DNA of 64,000 nucleotides from contig NZ_JABWSY010000008.1 of assembly GCF_013396335.1 (NCBI RefSeq), forward strand, positions 62,001 to 126,000, given 5' to 3'. Shown here piece after piece: positions 8,200-15,456 of this stretch. The translations under genes and the position numbers were made by a program. The DNA is from Bacillus sp. EB106-08-02-XG196 (GTDB lineage: Bacteria; Bacillota; Bacilli; Bacillales; Cytobacillaceae). How positions within the stretch are numbered: position 1 is the first letter of the stretch; each line of letters begins with the position of its first letter. The notes beneath the pieces were generated by a model. The model saw nothing but the letters and a program-made list of their open reading frames with translations. It made no database searches and was not told where the DNA came from.

Positions 8200-9639
8200 T
8201 TAATTCATCCAATCGGTTATTTTTACAAAGGTATAGCCTTTGCGTTTGAGTTCTTGTATGACAGCAGGCAGCGCTTCTGCGGTGTTAATTTCATCTAGTA
8301 AATGAAGGAGGATAATACTGCCATTTTCAGTCTCCTTCAATATAGTGGAGGTGATTTGCTCGGCGCTGACACTTACATCCCAATCCAGTGATGTAACATC
8401 GTATAAAATAATCGATGGATAGCCTGCTGCTGCAACTATTTTTGCAGTCTTATCATCAATTTCCCCAGTCGGCGGGCGGAAAAGCATCGCTGGCTTCTGT
8501 TGAATCGCTTCGGTTAATACTTGATGTGATTTGACCACTTCATCCTGAATTTCTTCCAAGGTCAAATCCGAAATAACCGGATGGGAATATGTATGATTCG
8601 CGACTTCATGCCCCTCTTCGACAATGGCTCTTGCCAGGTTAGGGTTCCTTTCAACACCATTCGTCCGTAGAAAGAAGGTGGATTTCACATCATACTCTCG
8701 TAATATATCTAATATTTGCGTTACCTTATAATCAGTGCCCCAATCATCAAAGGTTAAGGCAATTTCCTTTTTATCCGTATCCTTGGACTCGATGATTTCA
8801 TACTTCGATTGCTGATAATCTTTATTTCGTTTCGCTGCATCATACCCTGGAATTTGAGCTAACAGTTTCCTTTCACTGCCACCTGCAGCCAGTTTCCCCA
8901 ATGGGACAATCTCATAGCCAACCCGCTTCACCGCTTCGGCAATTAATGGAATCGCCTTAATAACCTCGGGGTTTACATCGGAATTTAGGGTAATAATCCC
9001 ACCTCTTGTAATATATTTTGAAACATATTCAGCGATTGTCTGGGCATCCTTCATATCCCAATCTTGAGGGTTTACACTGTAATACACGACAGCATCGAGC
9101 CCCGCTTGTGCGGCGGCTATTCTTACCTCTTCATTGTATTCACCTGTTTTCGTTCGAAGGTATTTTGGTGTTATCCCCGTCTTCTCTTCAATAATCTCAT
9201 TCGCTAATTGAATCTCCTTAAAAATCTCAGCATAAGAAAGCTTTGTCAGGTCCAATCGGTTCAGGGTATTGTTCTCAAGCTCATGTCCTCTCGAAACAAT
9301 TTCTTTCGCAATATCCGGCTCCTCTGCCACTCTCATACCTGGAACAAAGAATGTCGCTTTGATATCATATAAGTCTAATTGATCTAAAATTTGCTCCATC
9401 CTATCTTTGTCACCCATACCGTTAAACGTAATCGAAAGCTCCTTCTTCGTTGTATAAACAAATGGCAGTTCTTTACTCATTTCACCCTCGTACCGGGTTT
9501 GGGCTCCTGCCTTCGGATCGGGCAGTCCTGATTTATTTCTCCCATCTACTTCGCTGGTTGAACAACTAGTTACCATCAACATGAAAATAACCACCACGAT
9601 AAACATCCACTGTTTTCGTTCCACCCGAATATTTTCCAT
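8200..9639 (-). CDS. lipoprotein with two NodB polysaccharide deacetylase domains, first one degenerate
   Basis: An N-terminal signal ends in a lipobox (VTSC, Cys26), so the protein should be tethered outside the membrane. Domain 1 (~65-250) keeps the fold (ATFFVPG, GHELENNT) but has TFNGMGD in place of TFDD and lacks the HxxxH pair. Domain 2 (~290-475) is complete: TFDD (296-299), HTYSH (His349, His353), RPPTGE (388-393) and LLHLLD (444-449), and should be an active metal-dependent de-N-acetylase. It is the first gene of the operon, 46 bases before the synthase gene. The natural substrate is inferred to be the operon's polymer; peptidoglycan is the alternative. Confidence 0.88.
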   Translation of the reverse strand: MENIRVERKQWMFIVVVIFMLMVTSCSTSEVDGRNKSGLPDPKAGAQTRYEGEMSKELPFVYTTKKELSITFNGMGDKDRMEQILDQLDLYDIKATFFVPGMRVAEEPDIAKEIVSRGHELENNTLNRLDLTKLSYAEIFKEIQLANEIIEEKTGITPKYLRTKTGEYNEEVRIAAAQAGLDAVVYYSVNPQDWDMKDAQTIAEYVSKYITRGGIITLNSDVNPEVIKAIPLIAEAVKRVGYEIVPLGKLAAGGSERKLLAQIPGYDAAKRNKDYQQSKYEIIESKDTDKKEIALTFDDWGTDYKVTQILDILREYDVKSTFFLRTNGVERNPNLARAIVEEGHEVANHTYSHPVISDLTLEEIQDEVVKSHQVLTEAIQQKPAMLFRPPTGEIDDKTAKIVAAAGYPSIILYDVTSLDWDVSVSAEQITSTILKETENGSIILLHLLDEINTAEALPAVIQELKRKGYTFVKITDWMN

Positions 9640-9842
9640 TTTGCTCTCCTTCTACTAGAACTTCCTACAACAAATCAAACCATTTATCATAATAATCTAT
9701 ACTCATAATGGAACATCAACAAAATATGTTTTTAATGTTAGGAATATTAAAAATAATTATGCCGCACATACGACTAGATTAGTAGTATTTACACAGGATT
9801 AACTTACTGTATAAATTGAATAATCACCCTTTTGCTAATTCG

Positions 9843-9851
9843 ATTATACCA
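9843..9851 (-). promoter_or_regulatory. extended -10 promoter for the polysaccharide operon
   Basis: The minus strand reads TGGTATAAT, a perfect extended -10 (TGnTATAAT), with no good -35. It would give a leader of about 195 bases before the lipoprotein gene. I see no recognisable c-di-GMP riboswitch in that leader. Confidence 0.45.
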
Positions 9852-9916
9852 TTTCCAATCGGCCGAAATTGCTAATTTTTGATAATGTTCTACTATTTTT
9901 TTTACAAAAAACGAGA

Positions 9917-9955
9917 AAAAAAGGAATCAGCGAGATGATCACTGATTCCTTTTCT
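9917..9955. terminator. bidirectional intrinsic terminator
   Basis: AAAAGGAATCAG, 11-nt loop, CTGATTCCTTTT: a 9-bp stem flanked by A and T runs on both sides. It lies upstream of the polysaccharide operon and so insulates it from transcription entering from the 10-kb side. Confidence 0.7.
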
Positions 9956-9967
9956 ATGGGTCCTTGG

Positions 9968-10036
9968 TGGTCCTTGGGGATGGTTCTCATGGTCCTATTT
10001 GGTTAGTTCTGACCACAAGAACCGTCCCCACGGTCA
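9968..10036. repeat. GGGGACGGTTCT palindromic repeat, copy 1 (full)
   Basis: Left arm GGGGATGGTTCT at 9976 and right arm AGAACCGTCCCC at 10018-10029, with GGTC/GACC inside: a long imperfect hairpin. It starts right after the stop codon of the desaturase gene (read leftward). Confidence 0.85.
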
Positions 10037-10927
10037 CTATTTTTTAGCGTAAAATCGATCTCGTACGCGTTTAAGTCTTGCATGGTAGTTAAGGATATCT
10101 AACCGCGCCTTTTCTGCTTCTGGAGCAATCGGTCTAAGATTGGCGATGTCCCAATAATCAACTATGACATCCAGTACTTGATCAAAATACTCAAGCGGTC
10201 CGTAATTGGCTTCCTTTGCAATAATAGCCATCCGGTCATCAAAATCAGGCATAACTGTACCCGGCATCTGGAAATTTTTAATTACATAACCGAGATAGTA
10301 GCAATAATTCGGCTCCAGTTGCAGGTGTAGCTTAATGACATCGCGATAGAAAGCATAATGCAAAGTTTCATCCTTGGCAAGCCGTCTAAGGAGCGTAGCC
10401 AATTCTTTGTCATGCGGTCCTGCTACCTTCGCCACATTATAATAGAAAACCATGGTCGCGAGTTCCTGCAGGGAAGTGTAGACCATCGTCTCAAAAGGGG
10501 TATGAAAATCAGGCTCCCATCCACCTTCAACCGTCTGTTTGTGCAATTGGCGAATGCGCATAGGATCAGCGTTTCTAGTAATCAACAGATAGGTCTCCAA
10601 AAGGTTTGAATGCTGGTCCTCTTCCGCCGTCCAAGTATGGACAAAATCCTTGATGACCGTCAGCGACCCCTTAAAGGTTTGATCTAGGTAGGATGTGAAC
10701 CAAGGCAGATTCACCTCTGTCAAAAGAGCCGTCTCTACTGCCGTTACCACACCCGGCGGCAGTGTTACCTGTTCAGGGTTCCAGGGCACCCTCCTGAAAT
10801 CCTGCGCCTTATCCCAAGGCAGGAAATCATGATAGCCCCAATCTATTTTTTCAGCCCTTCTCTTGTGTTCCTCATAGAGCTCCTTTAATTGCGGCTCCAG
10901 TCTAAAGTCTAAATGGTTTGTCAGCAA
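10037..10927 (-). CDS. acyl-ACP desaturase, ferritin-like diiron family
   Basis: A protein of about 296 residues matching the soluble fatty-acid desaturase family (stearoyl-ACP desaturase type). Diiron ligands are visible as EEDQH (~Glu103, His106), DETLH (Glu187, His190) and QELAT (Glu155), with a first-helix Glu near 71 (LLTEVNLPWF). The family inserts a cis double bond into acyl-ACP using O2 and reduced ferredoxin. The start is placed at TTG 10927, which follows AAGGAGAGGG at ideal spacing; a longer frame to 11017 has no RBS. It is a single gene. Bacilli mostly use membrane desaturases, so this soluble type is less usual. It could serve membrane adaptation or a secondary metabolite. Confidence 0.85.
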   Translation of the reverse strand: MLTNHLDFRLEPQLKELYEEHKRRAEKIDWGYHDFLPWDKAQDFRRVPWNPEQVTLPPGVVTAVETALLTEVNLPWFTSYLDQTFKGSLTVIKDFVHTWTAEEDQHSNLLETYLLITRNADPMRIRQLHKQTVEGGWEPDFHTPFETMVYTSLQELATMVFYYNVAKVAGPHDKELATLLRRLAKDETLHYAFYRDVIKLHLQLEPNYCYYLGYVIKNFQMPGTVMPDFDDRMAIIAKEANYGPLEYFDQVLDVIVDYWDIANLRPIAPEAEKARLDILNYHARLKRVRDRFYAKK

Positions 10928-11102
10928 ATAGTTCCCTCTCCTTACTACAAATTTTCCGTATTGCTCTATTAAAACATATAATTTAAAACATTCCGAATTT
11001 ACAGCTTCCATTTTCAAAAAGTATTTAGGCTGCCAAGCTGAAGTTTCTGCGATATTTACCTATGTATCCAACAAAGTCCTCTAACAATATAACCAATTAA
11101 TC

Positions 11103-11180
11103 TTTGATTAAAACTGCCTTAACCCCTTTTAAAAAGTGAATTTTGGGTCGTATTCATTATTTTTTTGTCGAGGACTAGAA
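11103..11180 (+). repeat. degenerate interspersed repeat (TTTGATTAAAACT family), copy a
   Basis: This reads TTTGATTAAAACTGCC, then TTAACCCC, and ends TTTTTTGTCGAGGAC. The stretch 13279-13365 shows the same landmarks in the same order and spacing, and 20517-20575 shares the middle part. It holds no ORF. Confidence 0.35.
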
Positions 11181-11224
11181 CAGTTTCTTTATAAATGGAT
11201 CTGACCGTTTAAAAATAAACGGAA

Positions 11225-11266
11225 ATAGGGAGCAGACATCAGAGCTACTCCCTTTCTATTTAATTC
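11225..11266 (-). terminator. terminator of the DsbA-like/YdhR-like pair
   Basis: AAATAGGGAGCAG, loop, CTACTCCCTTTCTATTT lies just past the stop at 11271. On the minus strand it is followed by a T-rich run. Confidence 0.5.
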
Positions 11267-11270
11267 GTGA

Positions 11271-11579
11271 TTATTTCAAACCCGGAGCCTTTGTGATTTC
11301 ACTAAGCTTAGAATTGATGGCAAAGATTTTTGCATTGACACCTGTGATACCAAATCCAGCCAGTCTTTTGGTATGCATATCCAAATATTTTTCAGCTGTT
11401 TCTTTTGTTTCGAAAAGATAAATGCCGCCTGATTCGTTTGTTTCAGGGCTTTCTGTCCAGATTTTCCATATGAAACCTTCTTCTTCAGTAATGCTTTGTG
11501 CTAAGCCAGTAAACGCCGCCGTCATTTCATCACCGAATGGTCCATTCATTGGGAAATCCACTTGTAATAGGTATGCCAT
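11271..11579 (-). CDS. YdhR-family putative monooxygenase, 102 aa
   Basis: A small ferredoxin-like alpha+beta-barrel protein of the YdhR putative monooxygenase family: starts MAYLLQVDFPMNGPFG, then SITEEEGFIWKIWTES and GGIYLFETKETAEKYLDMHTKRL. Members are dimeric and resemble cofactor-free monooxygenases; the substrate is unknown. The ATG is preceded by AAAGGAG. It lies 13 bases after the DsbA-like gene and is presumably co-transcribed under the divergent TetR regulator. Confidence 0.85.
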   Translation of the reverse strand: MAYLLQVDFPMNGPFGDEMTAAFTGLAQSITEEEGFIWKIWTESPETNESGGIYLFETKETAEKYLDMHTKRLAGFGITGVNAKIFAINSKLSEITKAPGLK

Positions 11580-11592
11580 AGGTCTTCTCCTT

Positions 11593-12513
11593 TTATTTTG
11601 TAAAATATGATTCGCCTAGAATTTCTTTCTTTTGATAACTGCCTGGTGGTAGCTCCTTTTCAACAAAAGCGTTAATTTCCGTCTTTTCAAGATTGTACAT
11701 CACTTCAATTTCTTTTGAAAATAACAGTTTTTCTTTTTCAAGTAAGCTAGAAAGAGAAGGTTGTGGGTTTGGCTGCAGTTCTTCCTTGTTTAAAACCTGC
11801 TTTAATCCGTCCACATAATATTCAAACGGATGACCGCCTACCATTTTTACCCCTTTGTTGTCTTCATTAATCATAATAATCGTTGGAAATCCTCTAGCAC
11901 CCAGACTTCTAGCAAGAGCAAAATCTTCATTTAATAATGGTTGTCCTGCTGGCTGTTCCGCTTCACTTACTATAGCTTCTCCATCAAGCCCGAGTTTATT
12001 GACGATTTCGATTAGAACAGATAGATCCGAAATATTTTGATTGAATGCGAAAAGCTCTTCTCTTGCGCGTCTTAAAAATTCATAAGCCAGTGCATCGTTA
12101 TAATTTTTTTGAATCACTTTATAGACACGTGAAGGCGGGAAGGATGATTGAACCGGATTGTCAATCATGAGTGATCCATCAATCGGCATGCGAGAATGCT
12201 CGCCTACTTCCCTCCAGTGAGGAGCAACGTCCGCAGGCTTATAAATACCGTTTGCCGGATCAATCGGTCCATCATGCCATTTTTCCAATAATCCACCCAT
12301 CACCGGATGAAAGTTAAAATAGTGTCCGTACTGCTCTTTGAAACGACGAAGGATCGGTTCAATCGCCCAGCAATGAGAGCAAATGGGATCTGTTACATAA
12401 TAAACTTCAATGGACTTTTTTGGTTGATTAAAATCAATCAGCCCCATTTCTTCCTCCCCAGATACTCCACATACACCTGTTTCTAAATCACAAATCATAT
12501 TATTGTTACTCAT
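11593..12513 (-). CDS. DsbA-family thioredoxin-fold protein, SpxH/FrnE-like
   Basis: A protein of about 306 residues of the DsbA/Thioredoxin_5 group. The active site is DPICSHCWAIEP (Cys45, Cys48), with the GFPTIIMINED cis-Pro region near residue 210. No signal peptide is present, so it is cytosolic like SpxH (YjbH), the adaptor that delivers Spx to ClpXP, or FrnE-like isomerases. A short N-terminal extension carries two more cysteines (ICDLETGVCG). The start is ATG 12513, 7 bases after GGAGGA. It is the first gene of a pair with the YdhR-like gene. A redox-stress role is likely; genuine SpxH function is not shown. Confidence 0.75.
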   Translation of the reverse strand: MSNNNMICDLETGVCGVSGEEEMGLIDFNQPKKSIEVYYVTDPICSHCWAIEPILRRFKEQYGHYFNFHPVMGGLLEKWHDGPIDPANGIYKPADVAPHWREVGEHSRMPIDGSLMIDNPVQSSFPPSRVYKVIQKNYNDALAYEFLRRAREELFAFNQNISDLSVLIEIVNKLGLDGEAIVSEAEQPAGQPLLNEDFALARSLGARGFPTIIMINEDNKGVKMVGGHPFEYYVDGLKQVLNKEELQPNPQPSLSSLLEKEKLLFSKEIEVMYNLEKTEINAFVEKELPPGSYQKKEILGESYFTK

Positions 12514-12610
12514 GTTCAATCCTCCTACAATGGTTTGTATTTGCTTTATAATTGAATTTTAGTAAATAATGAGAGTAATCAATACCAATAGTTCCTTCGA
12601 TTTGTCGGAA

Positions 12611-12638
12611 TTACAACACATTGAAGAAATTGTTGTAA
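12611..12638. promoter_or_regulatory. inverted repeat in the TetR/DsbA divergent region
   Basis: TTACAACA, 12-nt spacer, TGTTGTAA: perfect 8-bp arms centred 33 bases before the TetR start. The position between divergent genes suggests the TetR protein's own operator. Confidence 0.55.
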
Positions 12639-12656
12639 AAGTAGGAGTGACCCAAA

Positions 12657-13217
12657 ATGACTCAAGCAAAGACGGATCCCCGGGTTATCAGGACTCGCAG
12701 ATTAATTATGGATTCTTTTATTGAACTTTCCGCTAAAAAGGAATTTAAGGATATTACCGTAAAGGATATTACCACAGAGGCGATGATCAATCGCGCCACT
12801 TTCTATTATCATTTTGAAGATATCTATGATTTATTGGAAAAGGCATTATCAGAAGTATTGTTAGTGAATTTGAAAGGGGATTTTTACGAAAATGACAAAC
12901 TAAATGAAGAGGCGTTCGTTAGTATTTTCATAGCGATCACCAATTTTCAAAAGTCATTATCCAATCGCTGTCATAGAGGATACGAGGATACCATTGCCCG
13001 TATTATTAGGGACCAGCTCGAAGTAATTTTTTATAAAATGCTTGTCAAACAAAAGGCAGCGGAAGAAGATGAAGCACTTAAACTTAATGCGGTTATCTTA
13101 AGCTGGGGGATTTACGGAGCTTCTGTAGAATGGAAACGAAAGGGTATGAACGTACAGCCGGAGGACTTCATTAAACCAGCCCTTCCCTATTTACTGTCTG
13201 GGATTGATACTGTTTAA
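12657..13217 (+). CDS. TetR/AcrR-family transcriptional regulator
   Basis: A 186-residue protein. The N-terminal TetR HTH is clear (TRRLIMDSFIELSAKKEF, VKDITTEAMINRATFYYHF) and is followed by an all-helical ligand-binding domain of the short TetR_C type seen in regulators of redox/quinone-responsive genes. It is divergent from the DsbA-like/YdhR-like pair, with an inverted repeat in the gap, so it probably represses that pair and itself. The ATG lies after GTAGGAGTG. The ligand is unknown. Confidence 0.88.
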   Translation: MTQAKTDPRVIRTRRLIMDSFIELSAKKEFKDITVKDITTEAMINRATFYYHFEDIYDLLEKALSEVLLVNLKGDFYENDKLNEEAFVSIFIAITNFQKSLSNRCHRGYEDTIARIIRDQLEVIFYKMLVKQKAAEEDEALKLNAVILSWGIYGASVEWKRKGMNVQPEDFIKPALPYLLSGIDTV

Positions 13218-13278
13218 AGACACCGCGCTTGAGGACAATAAAAAATCACTTTCGACAAAAGACGATGGAATTCCTCTT

Positions 13279-13365
13279 AATTCTACGTTTGATTAAAACT
13301 TCCCTAAACCCTTATGAAAAACGAACCTTGTCCTCATTTCAAGAGAGTTTCTTGTCGAGGAGGAG
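13279..13365 (+). repeat. degenerate interspersed repeat (TTTGATTAAAACT family), copy b
   Basis: TTTGATTAAAACTTCC at 13289, AAAAACGAACC near 13317 and TTGTCGAGGAGG at the end match the order at 11103. The sequence overlaps the 3' end of a gene remnant (13339). Confidence 0.35.
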
Positions 13366-13557
13366 GTTTGTTTTTTCCCAAAACCCCTCAAGGTCAGCCA
13401 ATAAAAACGACTTTCCCCAAGCATTGACGGGTTCTTCCAAAATAGCATGGTAATCAAACGATTGTGTAAAAGTGAGATAAACCCCGTCATGAAAGGCTTT
13501 CTTTATTAATTCAAGTAAATGAATTGTCGGCCGGTGGGTAGAATTTAGCGATAATCT
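13339..13557 (-). pseudogene. remnant of an unidentified coding sequence
   Basis: One minus-strand frame reads about 70 codons of protein-like sequence (for example FHDGVYLTFTQSFDYHAIL and WGKSFLLADLEGFWEK) to a TGA at 13339. It begins right after an in-frame stop and has no start codon or RBS, so it looks like the 3' fragment of a lost gene. I cannot name the family. Otherwise 13218-13824 holds only the repeat and palindromes listed separately. Confidence 0.4.
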
Positions 13558-13633
13558 TGGTCAAATTTTCAAATACGAGTTATTTCCCCTTTATACCGCA
13601 TTCTTTTGCAAAAACCTTGTTTTTCCCCTATTA

Positions 13634-13676
13634 CACAAACGTTTGATTAAATATGTGTTTATCCTTATAAACACAT
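13634..13676. promoter_or_regulatory. AAACGTTTGATTA half-palindrome and adjacent perfect hairpin
   Basis: CACAAACGTTTGATTAA (13634-13650) matches the core of the 1709 palindrome. Directly after it, ATGTGTTTAT CCTT ATAAACACAT (13653-13676) is a perfect 10-bp inverted repeat. Both lie 150-190 bases upstream of the ymaF-like gene. Confidence 0.45.
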
Positions 13677-13824
13677 GGCTCCTGTCTATTATTTTAAGAA
13701 AAATAGATCGAATCCTGCGACTAATTCAGGATAGATGCTTTGGTTATTTTCGGAATAGGAGCATGAGCACAATTTAATTAGTGGTTGAATACTGTGTTAA
13801 AAAGCTTTTTAGGAGTGATGACTC

Positions 13825-14199
13825 ATGGATATCCCTGTTTCTGGCTTTATGTATGCTTCAGATGACTCAGACCCAATGCATTCCCATCGACTTTATATTA
13901 CTTCCTGGGATGGAAGGCCCGTTCATGTTCACGGATTTAGCGGCATTACTTCGTTTGATGATGGACACAGCCATCAATACGCCGGACAGACTGAACCGGC
14001 ACCCACCGGGGTCCCGCATACCCATCGATATTTTACCTTTACTTCTGTTGATGACAGACATAGACACCAAATTCAAGGGGTAACTGGCCCTGCTATTCCT
14101 TATGGTAATGGTGGACATTATCATGAATTTAATGGTTTTACCACTGTAGAAGGCGCCCGACCGCATAGACACCATTATGGCGGAAGAACAGGCCTCTAA
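13825..14199 (+). CDS. YmaF-family histidine-rich protein
   Basis: A 124-residue protein matching the YmaF family of bacilli. It has repeated blocks of about 28 residues in which His-x-His pairs recur (MHSHRLY, VHVHGFSG, GHSHQYAG, PHTHRYF, RHRHQIQG, GHYHEFNG, PHRHHYGG). It lacks a signal peptide and membrane segment. The His pairs suggest a beta-helical or metal-binding repeat; the function of YmaF is not known. The ATG follows AGGAGTG. The next gene leftward-reading at 14564 and YjcZ at 15003 are also sporulation-type proteins, so spore association is plausible. Confidence 0.85.
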   Translation: MDIPVSGFMYASDDSDPMHSHRLYITSWDGRPVHVHGFSGITSFDDGHSHQYAGQTEPAPTGVPHTHRYFTFTSVDDRHRHQIQGVTGPAIPYGNGGHYHEFNGFTTVEGARPHRHHYGGRTGL

Positions 14200-14224
14200 A
14201 ATCAAACCAATCGAAGTGATTTTT

Positions 14225-14516
14225 TTCATATTGGCTGTGTTATGATTCATTGTTGATTTTCGTGTAGGGTTGATTATTCATAGGCGGAGAATTTCCGGCT
14301 ATTGTAGATAAAGGAACCTTAAGAAGCCGATATAAGCGGAAATATTCCGGTTAACTGCTTCAAATAAGACAAAATCCAATGATTTGGATACCATAAGCGG
14401 AAAAACTCCGCTTATTATGAAGGAAAAATGTGAATTTCCCAATTTAAACGGAAATTCTCCGCTTATTTTCCTAACACAGTAAAATCAACATTCAGCTTTA
14501 ACACAGCCTTCATATT
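14225..14516. mobile_element. 276-bp MITE-like element, copy A, with 8-bp target duplication
   Basis: The element spans 14233-14508 and has imperfect terminal inverted repeats (GGCTGTGTTA ... TAACACAGCC, similarity about 30 bp inward). It is flanked by a perfect direct repeat TTCATATT at 14225-14232 and 14509-14516. No ORF is present. Inside are several short hairpins of the type AAGCGGAnnnnTCCGCTT. Copy B at 30933 is about 93-95% identical by eye and inverted relative to this one. An 8-bp duplication fits mobilisation by an IS6- or ISL3-type transposase; which one is inference. Confidence 0.88.
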
Positions 14517-14524
14517 TAAAAAAA

Positions 14525-14563
14525 GGGAGGTTTCTAAGAAAATAGAAACCCTCCCTTTTTACA
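14525..14563 (-). terminator. terminator of the 14564 gene
   Basis: GGGAGGTTTCTA / TAGAAACCCTCCC stem on the minus strand, then a T/A-rich run. It is nearly the same as the terminator at 2655-2693. Confidence 0.75.
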
Positions 14564-14827
14564 TTACCAGCATCTGCATTTAAATAAACAATTAATATTC
14601 CGGCATTGTTTCCGTTCATTATGATTATTGTTTTGTTTATTATTATGATTGCCATTATTATTGTCTTTCATTTGACCACATTTATTATTTTGATGATCCG
14701 TACACTTTTTTTGCTGGTCTTGTTTGTCGTTTTTGTCCTGTTTTTTGCAATCATCGTGCTTATTACTATCTTCATGCTTGTCTTTACCTTGATGATGCTT
14801 ATGATGGTGTTTCTTCTTACCTTTCAC
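14564..14827 (-). CDS. short paralogue of the repetitive Lys/Asp/His/Cys-rich protein
   Basis: A product of about 87 residues with the same head (KGKKKHHHKHHQGKDKHEDS) and tail (ERKQCRNINCLFKCRCW) as the 2699 gene. Only one KHDDCKKQDKNDKQD unit lies between, followed by an Asn/His-rich linker. The start is placed at GTG 14827, which aligns exactly with the paralogue's ATG and its GGGAGTA RBS; an in-frame ATG 24 bases upstream would add residues with no counterpart. The conserved tail points to the Cys-rich end as the functional or anchoring part. The role is unknown; spore coat is a guess. Confidence 0.6.
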   Translation of the reverse strand: MKGKKKHHHKHHQGKDKHEDSNKHDDCKKQDKNDKQDQQKKCTDHQNNKCGQMKDNNNGNHNNKQNNNHNERKQCRNINCLFKCRCW

Positions 14828-14939
14828 TCCCCGTACTCCCCTTCCTAACAAACTCTTATATAGTTAGTTTATTAAGATATTGGAAAACGGCTTGGACGAA
14901 CTGCCATCAAAAGGCGGTTTTTTTCCTGAATTAAACACA

Positions 14940-15002
14940 ACAGGGACGGTTCTCATGGTCTTTTTTGGCTAGTATGACCACAAGAACCGGCCCCATGTCC
15001 TG
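14940..15002. repeat. GGGGACGGTTCT palindromic repeat, copy 2 (full)
   Basis: Left arm GGGACGGTTCT (14943), GGTC ... GACC, right arm AGAACCGGCCCC. The outer flanks ACAGG/CCTGT extend the pairing. It ends at the stop codon of the yjcZ-like gene. Confidence 0.85.
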
Positions 15003-15176
15003 TTAATCGCAGAAAGCAAAGGCACCAATAATGATTAATAAAATAAACAAGACGATTATAATGATAAAACTATCGCAGCCACGTGTTTGAACACATGGGG
15101 CACCAAAGCCGTAATGCATTTGTTGCTGGGGAAGTACATTGGCCCCCATAGTATGTGACGGAATCATATTATCCAT
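15003..15176 (-). CDS. YjcZ-type small sporulation membrane protein, 57 aa
   Basis: A short protein with a C-terminal hydrophobic helix (FIIIIVLFILLIIIGAFAF) characteristic of the YjcZ/sporulation-protein family, then a final Cys-Asp. The N-terminus is Gln/Pro-rich. The start is ATG 15176 after AAAGGAAGTG; upstream in-frame codons to 15233 have no RBS. The family is found in spore formers and is associated with spores; the exact role is unknown. Its stop codon directly abuts repeat copy 2. Confidence 0.8.
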   Translation of the reverse strand: MDNMIPSHTMGANVLPQQQMHYGFGAPCVQTRGCDSFIIIIVLFILLIIIGAFAFCD

Positions 15177-15318
15177 TGTAACACTTCCTTTCATTTGCAT
15201 AAGAGCTACTATGCAATACCCTATATCATACACAGTGAAAGGAAATTGGAGCCCGTCTAGATTAAAAATATGAATTCATTACGGTTATGAACGAATTAGA
15301 AGTCTGATTTTCATAGGA

Positions 15319-15346
15319 AAGACCCTCTTGCAATAAGAGGGACTTA
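15319..15346. terminator. short hairpin, possible terminator
   Basis: CCCTCTTGCAATAAGAGGG: a 7-bp stem with a small loop, in the 15234-15456 gap. T tracts are weak, and no gene reads obviously into it. Confidence 0.3.
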
Positions 15347-15429
15347 CTCTACATTCTATCTCCTCCGGGACCAGCGCTTTTTGCGGCTGTGTCCCCTGAT
15401 TCATCCAGCCATGTGACAGATTCTTGGTG

Positions 15430-15456
15430 CTGACCACAAGAACCGTCCCCTTGTCC
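15430..15456. repeat. GGGGACGGTTCT repeat, copy 3 (right half)
   Basis: TGACCACAAGAACCGTCCCC then TTGTCCCTAGG. The complement of the CTA supplies the TAG stop of the MFS gene. The left half is eroded. Confidence 0.75.

Noticed and set aside
9640..9842. c-di-GMP riboswitch in the polysaccharide operon leader
   Set aside because: The ~195-base leader shows no GEMM-type conserved core or tandem helices that I could recognise.
13229..13453. 74-aa plus-strand frame after the TetR gene
   Set aside because: It crosses a degenerate repeat and the antisense of a gene remnant; no RBS at a useful distance.
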